Position numbers and translations under genes: made by a program. Under the pieces are notes generated by a model. That model was not told the DNA's origin. It did no database searches and saw nothing but the letters and a program-made list of their open reading frames with translations. Shown one piece after another: positions 32,051 through 47,096 of a DNA stretch of 64,000 nt. The stretch's first letter is position 1. Every line of letters begins with the position of its first letter. Source of the DNA: Plasmodium relictum (Eukaryota; Apicomplexa; Aconoidasida; Haemosporida; Plasmodiidae); assembly GCF_900005765.1 (NCBI RefSeq), contig NC_041692.1, positions 1,860,001 to 1,924,000 on the forward strand. Direction: 5' to 3'.

Positions 32051-35000
32051 ATGCATAATGTAGAGCTAGAAAAAGTAAAAAGCTGTAATGAAAAAAAGGA
32101 GGAAGTGCTATCGATTTCTAGGTATTTATTAAAAGAATATGGCGATGGTAAAGCGAATAAGAAAGATGTCATAAGAAATTTGAGAAAAAGAATATATAAT
32201 CACGAAAGCTTTGAAGATATTTATAAAAAATTAAAGGAAATTCATGGAAATAGTGGAATTTGCACACGACAATGGAAAGAAGGTAGTTTTGCTTTTAAAT
32301 GCTATAATTGTGAAGGAGATCCTACATGTGCTATATGTGCAAAATGCTTTTTTGCATCAAATCATAAAAATCATATATACAGATTAACACATACCAGTGG
32401 AGGTTGTTGTGACTGTGGGGATACCTCATGGAATATTAAAGGATCTTGTTTTGATCATAGAGGAATAAATGAAGAAAATTTAATTGATAAGTGTATATTA
32501 AATAGTGTTGTAAAAAATAGGATTAAAGAAGATTTAGAAAATTTAGTAGGTACCTTATTTAAGGAAATTATTTTAAAAGACGGTTATTTTTTATCTCTTG
32601 TAAATGCTGACTATATTGAATATGCCTTTGAGTTTTTTAAAGATTTAGGTATTACTAGTTATTTATTTAGACAAATTATATGTGAAGTATTTACAGGAGC
32701 AAAAATAGATTTTTTAATAAATTTTCATTATTGCTTTTATGGGGGAATTCAAAAATCTTTATACTCATTATATTTATCTTTATTTGTTCATCCATATTTT
32801 AAACAAAGGTTTGCTTTCAAGTTGGCTAAGCATTATAGCTTGGTTGTACGAGTAGTTGATGATAGAATGTATAATGATAATAATTTAAATGGCTTAAGTG
32901 TTCAAGTTTTAACTGTCCCAGAAATAGCATATACTCTAGTTATAAATAACTTTTTAAATGATTTAATAAAACTTATTGAAAATTTTTGTGTATATAATGA
33001 TTTAACAAAATGTGTTATGCATAAAAATTTTTTACGATCTGATATTGAGATTATTATTCGCATCTGTGTCGATTTAAAATATTTATTATATCACAATGAA
33101 GTAATTAAAATTATATTATTTAATAAATATCTAATAAGAAAGATTCTGAATTTGCTAACACTCTTGCACAGAATGAATTCACAAGTACGTTACACTAAAA
33201 CACATATAATTTATGAAGATTTATCTAGCTCCTATTCTATAACTATTGAAAATTATTTACTTCGTGTATTTGAACCATTATCAAACTTTTGTAAAAGAGA
33301 ACATAATGCAAATTTTAGAAACTTATTTTTATTATATCAACTTACGATAGAAAGCATATGTTCACTTAATTTATTTCCTTATAATGATGATTCAGGAGAG
33401 CAGTATACAAATAAAAAAAAAAAAAGTAAAAAATATTTAAATAAAATTAAAAAAGAAAAGGCAAACATATCAATAAATAAAGATGATAAAATGAATGATA
33501 ATGATAATAGTGTTATAGATAAGAATATGACAAATAATGATATAAGCAAAAAGGGAGAAGAAAAAGATAATGGTGATAAAAATAATAATAATAATAAAAA
33601 TGATGAAAGTAACAAATTTAAAGAAGAAAAGAAAAGAAAGAAATTTAAGCATTTAAGATCCTTACATTCCCCATTAGTACGATTTTTTATTATGATCCTA
33701 AACTTTGATATTGTCAAGCGTTGTATTGATGATTTATATTGGTATAAATATATATATTTAAAGAAAGCTAAAGAAAATTATAATAAATTAAAATGTAGCA
33801 ACAATAATAATGATTACAACGTAAACACTAGCAAGTGTACTAATGATAGTTGCAGAAACAATAACACTCATTTCAGTGAAGATTCAAGTAATTCATTATT
33901 TATAATAAAAGAATACATAAAAGATTTTTATTCTCTAGAAAAATACAAAATGGAAACAATAAATAAAAGAAAAATATTACAGCAGAGATATGAGGAAGAT
34001 GGAAACAAAATAAAAATAAAATTATTCAACTACAAACCATTTTTAAATTATTGTGACGATAAAGAAAATACAAGAATATCCAATTATCTAAAAGAACATA
34101 AAAATCTTGAAGAATGTTATTTCAAATGGATTATTAATTCTAATAATTCAAAAGAAAAAGAAAAGGAAAGCAATAAGATTATTTTTAGAAGAAGTATACA
34201 AGAAAAGAAAGTAAAAGCAAAATGCAAGAATATCTTTATAGAAAAAAAGGTAAATAATAAAAATATAGAATTCAATGAATTCTTAGAAATAAAATATGAT
34301 AAGGAAAAGCATCATATATATTTAAATCCATTATATATAGATTTATATATGAGAGATGTTTTAGAATTTTTAAATTTATTTAAATATAAATTATTAAAAT
34401 ATATACTTTTTATAAATGTTAATATTTTAACTTTTATATATGAAATTAAATATGGATATTGGGTAAGAAATGGACCTCAGATGATATTTCAAGTAAATGA
34501 ATATGAAAATTATTTATTTTTTCAAAATGATTTAATAGGAATTCAGTTTTCTATGATAATGATGAACATATTACCATTATATGAGAATCAAAGAATAAAA
34601 ATAGATGATGATATTTTAAAACAATTTAAAAAAATATATAATGAAAATTTAAATATAGATCGTGTAGAAGACTTAGAACAATCTAATGATCAATTAAATT
34701 TAAATAATAATGAGATGGATTCTAATGAAAAGGAAATAGACTCAGTAAATAATAATACAGAATATATTATAAGTAAAAACCAAGATACAAGTTCAAAGAA
34801 TGAAGTAAATACGAATGCAGAAGAAGCATGTTACATAAATAAAATAGAATATATAGAAAATCATAATGAATTAATGGAAAATTATAGAAAAATGAATGAA
34901 GACATAATAATATATGATAAGAAGAAAGTTTACAGTAATGATGAGGATGATGATTGTCTTCAACTATTTTTTGGAAATAGTAGCACTAATATAGTAAATG

Positions 35001-38000
35001 ATGACAAGTTAAATAATTTTTTATCAACAAAAAATAAGAAAAAATTTGATTTTATATCATTTTACAATTTTTTAAGTAGTTATAATGAATCAGAAAAGGA
35101 ACCGAAGTTAAAGGGAGAGACTAAATGTAATAGTAGTATATCTGCAGATGATAAAAATGTCAATAATGATATCATTAATAATAAATTGAATATTTATAAT
35201 AATAATAGAATAGAAGAAGAAAATAATAATTATAATAATGAAAATACAGTTAACATTAATAACGATGATAATAATAAGGTGAATAATAACAATATTATGA
35301 ATAATATTAATAATAACGATAAGAACAATAATAATATATATAATATTAATAACTATGATAACAAGAATAATAATATAAATAGTATTTACAACGATAATAC
35401 TAATAATGAAAATGATTATAATAATAATAATAATGATAATAGTGTTAAGAATATGAAAAATGAAAACAGTGATACATTTAATTCTTCAAGTTATAAAAAA
35501 TTAGAATGGAATGATTACTTAAAATTATTTATTGATTTAGAAATAAAAAATCCTTTTGTAATTTTATATCAGTTAATATTTAAAAATTTTCGAATGAATT
35601 TAAATTTAAGAAAATTAAGTGACGTTTATTTGGAAATACAAATACATCATATAAAAATGGTATATAAAATATTTAATGATATATATTCTGATAAATTGAA
35701 TATAGATTCAAGAAAAATAAATCATGTATTTTATTTTCAATTTTTTTATGACTTAATTATTAGAATATTTAACGAGTTATATTATTTTGAATCAAGTAAT
35801 ATTCCAAGAAAAACGTCATTTACAAAATATAAAGAAAGAGGTAAATATCATGTGAAAAAAATAATGATTCAATTATTGGCATCAAAAGATTTTCAATATT
35901 TTCAATTAGAGGATGTTTTTCCTAAACAATTCAGGCATCATCCAAGTTTTTATGAACTCGTTAATAAATATGGATATACAACGCATATGCCTAGAAGCAA
36001 TGTAAATTTAATTAAATTAAATAAAAGTTCTTGGTTTTTATATGATGCTTTTTGGCCTATTTCTCCATATAAAGATTTTCAATCTGCTAATGAGAAATGT
36101 ATAAAAGAAGAAAATTCCTCTTATATTGGTTGTTCAAGAGAAGATGACAAGGAATACATGAGTTTTTCATTCAGAAAAATTCAGAACCTACTATTTTACA
36201 CTTTTAAAAATAGTTGTTTAGTTTCTATATTGTTAACTGTTTTTATAATTAACGAAGAATTTCAAAAAAAAATTGAACTTAAAAACAAGAATGAAATTAA
36301 AACTTATAAAAACGAAGAAGATATTACTAGTGATCAAAAGAGTAACAACATGGTAATATCACAAAATAATGATACTAATAATTCTCATATTAATTCTTCT
36401 CACAATTTATCTAATCAAAGTGCTTTTTCAGATACTTCTGTTTTAAATGATTTCGACTTATATAATTTAATAAATCAAAGTAGTAATAATAATAACGATG
36501 ATAATAATAGCCAACTAAATGCTAATAACGATAGTAACAGTAATAATCAACTAGATCCTAACAATGATCATTTAAATAATAATCAAAATTCAATAAATAG
36601 TAATAGCATTATAAATCCTACTAATACAAACAATGAAAATGCTCTAAGTAACAACAGTGGTGCTATAAGCAGTAATAACACATATATCATTGTTGATCAA
36701 AATGGAGACAACGAAACATTATTTGCTGAAATTTTAATAAACAGAAATCCTAATAATTCTATAAATATGGAAATAGTAAATGTTACAGATAATCATATAG
36801 ATGATGACAATACACATAGAAATTATAGGCATTTAAATGCTGATGGATTGTCTGAATTGATTAGAAGTCTGATAAATGAAAATAATATTATTAATAATGT
36901 AATTGATGAATCATTCTTGAATAATAATTCTAATACTTCAAATAACGATGCTTTAAGAAATGTAGAAGCAAGAAATGCTAATAATAACATTTCTTTTGAT
37001 GAATATTCATCAAGTGATGAACTTAATATAATAGAATCAGAAAATTCAAATACTGTAAGAATAAATTTATTTGGTAGAAGAAATGGGTTATACGATTTAA
37101 ATATAATTTCAGATACTAATGAAATGACTGCCAATCCAAATAATTCTAATCTAAATAATACAATAGATATTTTAATAAAAATAATAAAAATTCTAAGTAT
37201 TGTTATAGGTTCTACACACCCATTTAAAGAATTGAAAGGGTTTTATTATTCTAATTGTAAAGATTATTACGATGAAGATGATGAATTGGATTCATGTATG
37301 GACTATGATTCTTATTCAAATTCAACAGAGTATGAAGAAGAAAAAGAAAAATATAACAAAGATACAAATGAAACAAGGAATAATAATATAAACATCCCTC
37401 GTGAAGAAATGCACAATAAAAAAAAAGACAATGTAGAAATAGAAAACGAAAAAGAAGAATTAAAAATAAATAACATAAATAATAAATATTATTCTAATTT
37501 ATCTAAATTAAATAGTGATAACTATGTGAATAATAATAGCAGTGGTTTAAATGATAATAAATTGTACGATAAACTAAAAACATCAAAAGGAAATTCCAAC
37601 TTTAATGAAGAAGGTAATTTTATATTTGATAATATAAGTTTGATAAAAAAAATAAAATCTAGAAAAAAAATTAATGATAGTGATTCAATAAATAAAAAAG
37701 ATCAAGGCCTAATAAAGGAAAAAGATAATAGAAATATTAATAAGAAAAAAAAAGGTTTTTATGTATTAAATAAAATATCAGTTCATAATTTTATAAGTTG
37801 CATTAACAACATAAATGCAAACGAAGATAAATGTTTTATAAAAGTAAGGAATACAATAATAAGTAGATTAAAAAAGATTTTTTCTGAAAATTTTGATTGC
37901 AAAAATATAAATAATAACAATGAATTTATAGAAATAGCAAAAAAAAAACAACATGATTTATTACAAAATATGAAAGAGCAACAAATTAAATTTAGTAAAT

Positions 38001-41000
38001 TTTTGGATGAGGAATTATTATTAGATGATGAAAATGAAGTGTTAAATGAAGAAGAGGAGAAGAAAGATGCTATTAGTGAATATGAAAAATTAAAAGAAAA
38101 AAATTGTATATGTGTTTTATGTAAAGAAGGAATGTCGAAAAATAATTTATTAGCCTACATATGTTTTGCTTCACACACTAATCTTCTAAAAAAAATAATT
38201 AAAAAAAATAAAATTTCTTTTCCGTGCAAGCACCCTTCTATATATACATGTGGTCATTTTATACACACAAATTGTTTACATAATACAAAAATATTAAAAT
38301 ATAGAAAATTGTTTAGCGTAAAAAATGAGCCAACGTTGTACGAATTTACGTGCCCTTTATGTCGTTGTATAGCTAATTGTTTCATTGTTTATATTCCTAA
38401 AAGATATATATCAGAAAATGACAATTATAGAATCTATGAATGTAATGAAGAAGAATTCATAATAGATAATTCTAATAAGGATTTATCTGAACTGATGAAG
38501 AATTGTGAATACTTAGAAATAGATAAAAAAAGAAAAAAAAAGAAGAAAAATAATTCTAATACATTAAAAAATTTGGAAGAATGCGAAGACATAAGTAGTA
38601 AGGAATTATGTATCGATCATAGAACAGATATCAAATATCATAATAATAATAATAATGAAATAAATGCCTTTTTTGATAACAATTCTTCAAGAAATCATGA
38701 TTTTGAAAATAAAAATGTCTTCACAACAAATGATAATTATTTTGTTAATGATTTAAGTCATAATAAAATTATAAATAAGGATAGCAAATCAAATTTTGAA
38801 AATGATAATAATTTAACAAATAATTTTACCAATTCTTCCTATAAAAAAGAAGTGAAAGGGAAAAAAAAAAGTAATTTTAATGAAAATGATTCTTTCGACA
38901 ATACAAGCGATTTTCTTTATAACAATGAGGATAAAAGTGATTATTCTCAATTTACTTCTTCCATTTCTTGTTTATCTTCTTCTTCTTCTAATTGTTCTGT
39001 TGATAGTGATATACCACAACCATTTTATTTTAAGTATAATCATAAAAAAAAAAAAATAAATAAACAAAAAAAATTATTCCCAAGTAATAATAATGACCTT
39101 ATTATAAATAATATGAATAATTACAAAATATATAATTTTTTTGATGAAAATAAAAAAAATGACGATATTTTTAATTTGAACTTCCATAACGTGATAAATA
39201 AATCATTATTAAAAAATTTATTGTCTTATAATAACTATGAACACAATAAAAAAATTATATTACGAGAAATATATTTAAATGAAAATAATATTTATGATAA
39301 GCTATACAATAAAAAGGAAAAACAGTTAGAAGAATCTTTATATAATTTAAATTGTGAAGAAACAGAAAAGGAGAAAGAAAATGTTAATATAGCTGATGAA
39401 AAAGAAGAATTATCTAATTTAATCGAAGAAAAAAAAAAAAAAGGAAGTGAACTTTACTTGTACAAAAATACTTTTAATTATTTAAATAAAGATTTTACTT
39501 TTACATATAGAAATTCAAATTTCTTTTATCGTTATAAAAATGGATTTTTATCCTATTATGTAAGTGTACCCTTAAAATATATTAAGGAAATAGAATTTTT
39601 TATGATACAAAATAAAACGTATAGTTATATGGGAAAAAATAAACATAAGAAGTTTTATTTCTCTTCGATAGTGGATAAGGATATTTTAGAAAAAAATTCC
39701 AACGAATCAAATTCAAATGGAGATAATAACATAATATTAAACTATGAAATTGATAAAATTCTTTTAGATTATATTAAAAATAATTTCAATCATGAAGAAA
39801 TTAATGCAGAAAATGTAATTGAAAAATATAAAATATCAAATAAAAACAAAAGATTAACAAACAGTAATAATAGTGAAATGAATAGCAAAAATGAAAATGA
39901 TTTAATTGAATTTCTTGAACAAAAAGATAAAAAAATGAAAATAGATTTTGAAACAGGTATACAGGAAAATAATAAGCCCAAAGAATTTCTTTTAAAATCC
40001 TCAGAACATTACTCAAATAATAAATCAGGAAGTGATGCAAATGATTTCGACAGTGTATATAGCAATTTAAGTAAAAATGGTGAAGTGAAGGATGATTTAA
40101 ATAATTCTTGTGATTGTGATAATAAGAAGAAAAAAGAAAAGAACAATGATAATGGTAACGATAATTTGGATAAAAGTAATAATTGTGACAACTATTCCTA
40201 TATTGATAATACAAACAACGATAATAATAAAAATGTAGATTCTTTTAGTAAATTTTACAATAGTTCTGATGAAATTAATAATTTCTTAGATGAATTAAAT
40301 TCTATTAGTTTAAAAGAAAAGAAGAAACTAAAATATAGGAAAGAAAAAAAAAGTGATATTAGTAGTAATAGAATTAAATTTCAATATCCCTACAATAAGG
40401 ATAATTTAAAAGACCATAATATATCAATGAAAACATGGTTTTCTATTGATATATATGAAGGAATTATAAGTACTAATAAGAATATATATGATATATATAT
40501 TAAAACCGTTCATAAAAAAAATTTTGATTCTATTTTTGATATGAAAGCATTAAGACAATCGATTATACTTTTAGGTGGTATAACTGAAATATCATGGAGA
40601 ATATTTCATCAAGATCATACAACTTTTTCTACTATATTGCATCATTCTGAAAGCTATAAAAAATTAATAGATTTTGATTATTCTACGAAAGTAGAAGATA
40701 ATGATGAAGATGTAGATATAAAAGGTATAGGTGTAAATGATGTTTTAAAAATTTACAGAAAATTAGAAATATATCCTGACTTCCTATTTAATAATAGTAA
40801 TTTAGGTTTCATTAATAAAAAGGATTTAAGTTTTATTAATAAGAAAGATTTAATTTTGATGAATAAAAAAGATTATGGAAAAAACAAAAAGGAAAAAAAC
40901 AACAAAAACTCTTACTTTACATCCAGTGAAACAAACAATGAATTTTTATTAAAAAAAAAAAGAAATAATAAAAGTGATGTTCTAAATATAAAATATTGGA

Positions 41001-44000
41001 GAAACATAAATACAGCGGTAGATATGCATAAAATATATTGGATATTATACAATGAAATATTAATTAATATATTTTATAAAAATATAAATTATATTTCATG
41101 TAATAATATGATAGAAACATTAGTTCGAAATCTCTTTTTATATAAACATGAATTGAATATTATTAAAGAAGAAAAAATATCAAATTTATTTAATTTGCAA
41201 TTATGGAAAAATATGTACAAAATTGCATTTTATTATGTATACCCCTATAGATTTACATTTAATAAATATAAGAAATTTTTTGATAAAATAAAAAAGATTC
41301 ATTTTTTAAATAAATTGGCTTTTATACCATTATCTGTCGATGTCTTAAAGTTATTTATGAATTTTTTTTTGAATCAGTTATTATGTACTCCAGGTTCTAT
41401 CCAGCATTTTATTTCTATTTCTTTAATAATTATAAGTTTTCAAATTATGAATGAAATATTTATAAAAGAAATTTCCAAATCATATGTCCGATTCATTTTT
41501 TCCGAGAATTTACATGATCAAATAAAGAATTTTGATAATATTTTTAAATATATATATATAAATATTGAAAATTCTAATTACTCAATAAATTTAAAAGAAG
41601 ATATAAAAGATTCTGATCAAAACATCCCAGAAGAAAAAATGCAACACTTTCTTTCAAATTATATTAACAATTGTGATAAGAAATATTTAACGTTTCATGA
41701 AATTTTTCATATATTTATTTTTGAAAATTTTGTACAAGAAAAGAATAATGGAATATTTAAAAAACAAGAAGATAAACAAATTAAAATTAATGACATATCA
41801 CTATTAGAAGAAAATGTAGTAAAAAATAATTTTTTTGAAAATACAGAAAAAATATCGAAAGATGTTCTTAATAATGAAGTAGGAGAAAAAATAAATGATC
41901 AATACAGTAATTCGAAAAAATCATTTAATGATTGTAATGTAATAAATAAAATGGATCCTTTTTCTTTATTTAAAAAAATTCAGAATTTATCTTACTATTT
42001 CAGTGATTCTGAAATATATGATTTACAAAATATTATTTCTGAAAATAAGTTTCTTTCTTGTCATGAGAATAATACATCAAATATCATAAATAGTAGTACA
42101 AATATAAAATCTTATGAAAAAATACGAACTAAAAACCAACACACAAATGAAAATATAAAAATGTACGATGAAATATTAGAAGAAGAAGAAGAAGAAGAAG
42201 AAGGAATGTATACTAAAAAAAAAAAATTATTTGTTTTATATGAAACCATGAACAAATTGATAGAATTAAAAAAATTTAAAATAGATACTCAAAAAATGAT
42301 GCTTTTAATGTGCGAAGTAAATGATGAATATATGAAATATGTATATTATAATGGTTATTTGCCAATTAATATATATCTAAGCACGAATTTTTTAAAATAT
42401 GAAAATTATTTTAAAAATTATTATTCATTTTTATATAACAAAAAAAAAAATAGTAAATGGGGAAGTTTTCATGTTTTATATTCAGAGAAGGTATTAAATA
42501 GCATGAAAAAGGGAAGTAATCACTTTATTAAAAATAAAAATGTGATGAAAAGAGATTATAATTTTATTATTAATAATAGTACATATGTAAATTCTACGTC
42601 AGAAAAAAAAAATGAGCGTGAAGATTCTTTTTCTTCAAATTTCTTAGATTTTAAAAAAGAATTTCATCAAAAACAAAATGGGAAATATGACAATATGGAA
42701 TACTCTTCCAATGATCCAATTATTTCTGAAGAAAAATATCAATCAAAATTTTATAATAGTGATTGTTATAAAAACGAAATGAATAAAGACGAGGAAATAT
42801 TGAAATTTGTCAATAAATGTGATGAAAAAGATAATAATGTAAATAGAGATGGCAAGCTGAATAATTTTAGAGGAAAAGAAAAAGAAAAAAAGTATAAGAT
42901 AAACGAAAAAGAAGAAAAGGTAATAGTGACAGGAAAACAAGAAAATATGCCAAAAAATGGGAAAGTATCTAATGAATTAAACCTATTTAAATATAAATTA
43001 TATAATATATCTCATGAAGAAATTAGCGATTTTTATTTAATGAATGATACTCATGACACCTTTTTATCTATATTACATGATGAAAATTTAGAATACAAAA
43101 ATACAAATATGCTTAATTTGCTAAAGTGCAAGTATGAAAATATTCCTTTTACAAATCACTTGTTTTATGCGTATAATTTTTATTCTATTTTATTTAAATT
43201 AAAGGAAATAAAACAAATTCATGATAAAAAAGAAAAAAATTTAGATTTATGTACTGATGATTTTCTATTATCCTCAGTAGATCATAAAATCTACGAAAAA
43301 GTAGAAAATGTTAATTTTTCTGATATTAGTTTTAATAGTAATGAGTCAATACAAGTTTCGGAAAAAGAAAATGAAAATCATAACAATGATGAAAATGAAA
43401 ATTTTGATGAAAGTATGACTTCTTCTTTAGGTATTTTAAATGAAATTTTAGATGTAGGAGAATTAATTAAAGATATGAAAAAAACTAAGAAATGGAACAA
43501 AAAAAGTAAGAGAAATAAATATGCAGATAAATTCTTTATAAACATATTTAATAGAATGTTAGAAAAAACAAAATGTAAAACTTCTGAAGATAAACCAGAA
43601 ATATATAGTAACAGTAATAATGTTAATAATCAAGATTTAGATTCTGATAAAAAAAAAGATCAAGAAGAAAAAAAAAAAAAAAAACTTTCTTCTAACTTGT
43701 TTGTAGATCCCCATGATTTAAAACAAATAGATATTTCAGATCATCTTGACAAAAATGATAATATAAATAAAGCGAAAGTAAGAAACATAGAAGATAAGAA
43801 TAATTTAGAGTTAAAAAATAATGACAATAGTAATGAATGTGAATATGATATATATACATCTTCGGAAAATACTCATGAATTTTCTAATTTCTTATCATAT
43901 TATGATGAGAATAATTCCACTAGTGATGTGGATAAATCAAGAACAAAAAAAAAAAATAATTTAGATAATATTTTTATAAAAAACTCATTTAGTAGTTCTG

Positions 44001-46154
44001 ATGATCTTTTATCTAATAAATCTAGTAAAAATATGAAAGAAAAGTACAAAACGAGTAATTTCAGCTTTTTAAAATTTAAAGATGCTAATAAGATTCAACG
44101 TTACCACATGTTATTAAGAAAAAAAGGATTAAGTAGGCTTTTTTTTTATAACATAAGAAAATTATATAATTATGTATATAATATGCATGATTTTATTCCT
44201 CTTTACCTTATACAAAATATATTATTACATTTTCAAAGAAGTTATAAAAACGTGAATGATTTTTATTATTACGATGAAAATGATAATTTTTCTAAAAGTT
44301 CAAATGAGGAAAGTGAATTTGAGTATACAAAATATTCAAAGGATTTTTTTAATACTGAAAAATGGAAAAAATTATATGATAAATATAAGGATAGAATAAA
44401 TAACGAATCAACGTACGATGGAAAAAATAAATCAAATTTAAATGTATCTAATAAAAAGGATTTGGATTGTGAGACAAACAGTTATAATAATGATTATATT
44501 AATCTTAGTGACTATTGCAATACTTGGTATTCTTTTGATAATGAAAAAAATAGAGTATATATTGATCCAAGTAAAGAAAAACAAAAAAATAATTCTACAT
44601 CAAACAGTTATTTAAATTATAATGATAATAAAATGAATTATGAAAATTTAAAAAGTATAAATAAGGAAAATGAGGAAGATGGATTAAAAAATGAAAGCAA
44701 TACAAATAAAAATAACATATATGGATATAATCAAAATACAAAGAAAGATAATTTGTATAAAGATTATTTCTATATAGAAGAAAAAGACAATAGTAAATGT
44801 TGTTATTCAGTTAATAAAAAAATAAAAACAAAGCACAATAATTATAATTCAGATTCATTTATGAGTTGTGTTAGTACAAATGATGATAATAAAATGAACA
44901 AAAATATGAATTATAATAAAATACCAAAAAAAGAAAAGAAGAGAGAAGGGAAATATAATAATATAAAAAAAGAAAGAAGAAATATAAATATTAAAGATTT
45001 TGAAAAAAGGAAAAAAGACATATTAAATATTAAGAAAGTATTTTTTATATTTTATAAATATCTAAAAAATAATAATTTTATTGATAAAAAGAATTCTTGT
45101 AAAAAGTTGTATAAGAAATTTTTAAAAAAATATTTGAAATCAGCTAATGTTTATTTACAATTTGTTACTTATATAATCTTTTCTGTATATGAATATAACT
45201 CTTTAGCAAAAAAATATTTAGACTACATTCATCTTTATAGTGATATAAATAAATACAATATATTTTTACATATATTAAATATTGATGACCAATTTGATAA
45301 AATATATGTTTATCAAACAATGCAATTAATATTCCATCCTTATTTTTATTTGATGTATCAGTTATATAAATATTTAAAAATAGATGCCTCTCCAGTATCA
45401 CTACATGATTTTTATGAAAATTTAGAACAATTTATTTCATCCAATTCTTTATTTCAACCCAGCCAAAATTATTTTACGTTAATAAAAAAACATTTTAAAA
45501 GAAAGTGTGTAAGCTGTAATAAATCACCAAAAAAAATACTCATATGCTTATACTGTGGATCAACTATATGCTTACACGAAAGTGATGATTCAGTAGGTCC
45601 ATTATCACAAACGATTAGTAAATGTGTTTATCATACTACAATATGTGGTGGAGATCAGTGCTTATACTTATGTTTAAACACATCATCAGTAATAAAAAAA
45701 GAAAAAAAAAAACTAAAGATAATTATTTTTTTTTATTATATTAAACATAATTAAAAAATGTATTTATCATCATCATATATATATGTATTTTAAATTTATA
45801 CATTCATTTTCTTTTTTTTTTATATACTATTAGGTATTATTTACGAGTGAAAACAGATTTGATTTTATGAGTGGCCCATATGTTGATAAGAATGGTGATG
45901 TTGATCATCATTTAAAAAGAGGAAGAAATCTTTATTTATCTCAACATAAATTAAATAAAATATTTGATGTTATTATTAATTCTGCAGTTGGTAATTTTAT
46001 TAAATACACATATAATATATACTTCTTTATCATATTATTATTTTTTTTAAATATTTTTTTTCTTATATTTCATTTAAATATACATATAAATATATATATA
46101 TTTTTTTTTTCTTTAGATGTTGAAATATATAAGCAAACTTTGAAGTCTGAATGA
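32051..46154 (+). CDS. Giant UBR-box/RING E3 ubiquitin ligase (N-recognin, UBR1-like)
   Basis: Exons 32051-45688, 45834-45990 and 46117-46154 join in phase to give 4,610 residues. UBR1-type proteins recognise destabilising N-terminal residues and ubiquitinate the substrate. The UBR zinc box occupies residues about 69-136 with the Cys/His ligand series (CTRQW, FKCYNCEGDPTCAICAKC, H105/H108, HTSGGCCDCGD, CFDH). A RING-H2-like domain lies at about 2017-2105 (CICVLCKEGM, then CGHFIHTNCL and CPLCRC). A further Cys cluster is at about 4486-4540 (CVSCNKSP, CLYCGSTICLH, HTTICGG). The last two exons add the UBR1-family tail (YVDKNGDVDHHLKRGRNLYL). Yeast UBR1 has 1,950 residues. The excess here is Asn/Asp/Lys low-complexity insertion between domains. 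I believe P. falciparum's asparagine and aspartate rich protein 1 is the counterpart, from memory. A RING-bearing gap of about 1,900 residues after the UBR box is normal for the family's order. Nuclear or cytosolic. Confidence 0.93.
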
Positions 46155-47096
46155 TTTCTTATAAAGATATTTATTTTTATCAACCCATTTTAATTGCTAA
46201 ATTTTTTTAACTCTTTTATATTAATTTTTTTTTAAAGCTTCATATTTTAATAAATGTCAAATTAAATTGCTTAGAAAATACGTATTTTTTTTTTTTTTTT
46301 TTACTTTTTAAATATTTATGACCCTTAAAAATACTAAAACTAAAAGAAGTATTATAATTAAAATTTTTTATAACTAATAGTATAAAAATCCAAACGAAAT
46401 AATCTATAAAGAAACATGTTCTTCTTAACAGGAGTTTTATATATATATGAAATGCAATATATTTGTAATAATAGAAAATATATCAAAAGGTTTTAGTTAT
46501 TTTCATATTATATTACATAGTTGTAGAACAAAAAATTTTTTTTTCTTTTTGATAGAAGAAATGCAATAAAGAAATATTTGAGAAAAATAAAATACTCAAA
46601 AAATAAATTTTCAATATATATATTTATGTTTTATAAAATTTTTGTATTTAGCTATATTGTAATTATTATATCTTTTTATTTAACAAAATATGTATTATTT
46701 TACTGAATTATGTTAAGATTAATATATTAACATATTCTTATTTTTTTTTTTTTTATATATTTTCTCTAATGAAAATACAAACAAAAACTTTTCAATAATA
46801 CTTACTAAAAATACTGAAGCTAGTCTATAAACTTAATAATAATTTTTATCATTGTATTTTAAATATATATGTATACTTATTATCCTTTTTATTTTTTTAA
46901 TTTATTTTTGAATTTTATATATGCAAATAAACCTAAAAGGTTATTTTTGATTAATAAATAACTTTTTTTTTTTTTAATAATAAAAAAAAGATTTCCAAAA
47001 ATTATATGTATTACATTAAAATTAGTATACTATTTATATCCATTCTTATTTAACTTATTAAAAATTTTTTTTTTTTTATATTAATAAATAAAAAAA
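46155..47096. other. Intergenic, UBR ligase to homocysteine methyltransferase
   Basis: AT-rich spacer between two + strand genes with T-tracts. No small exon or RNA gene seen. Confidence 0.6.
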
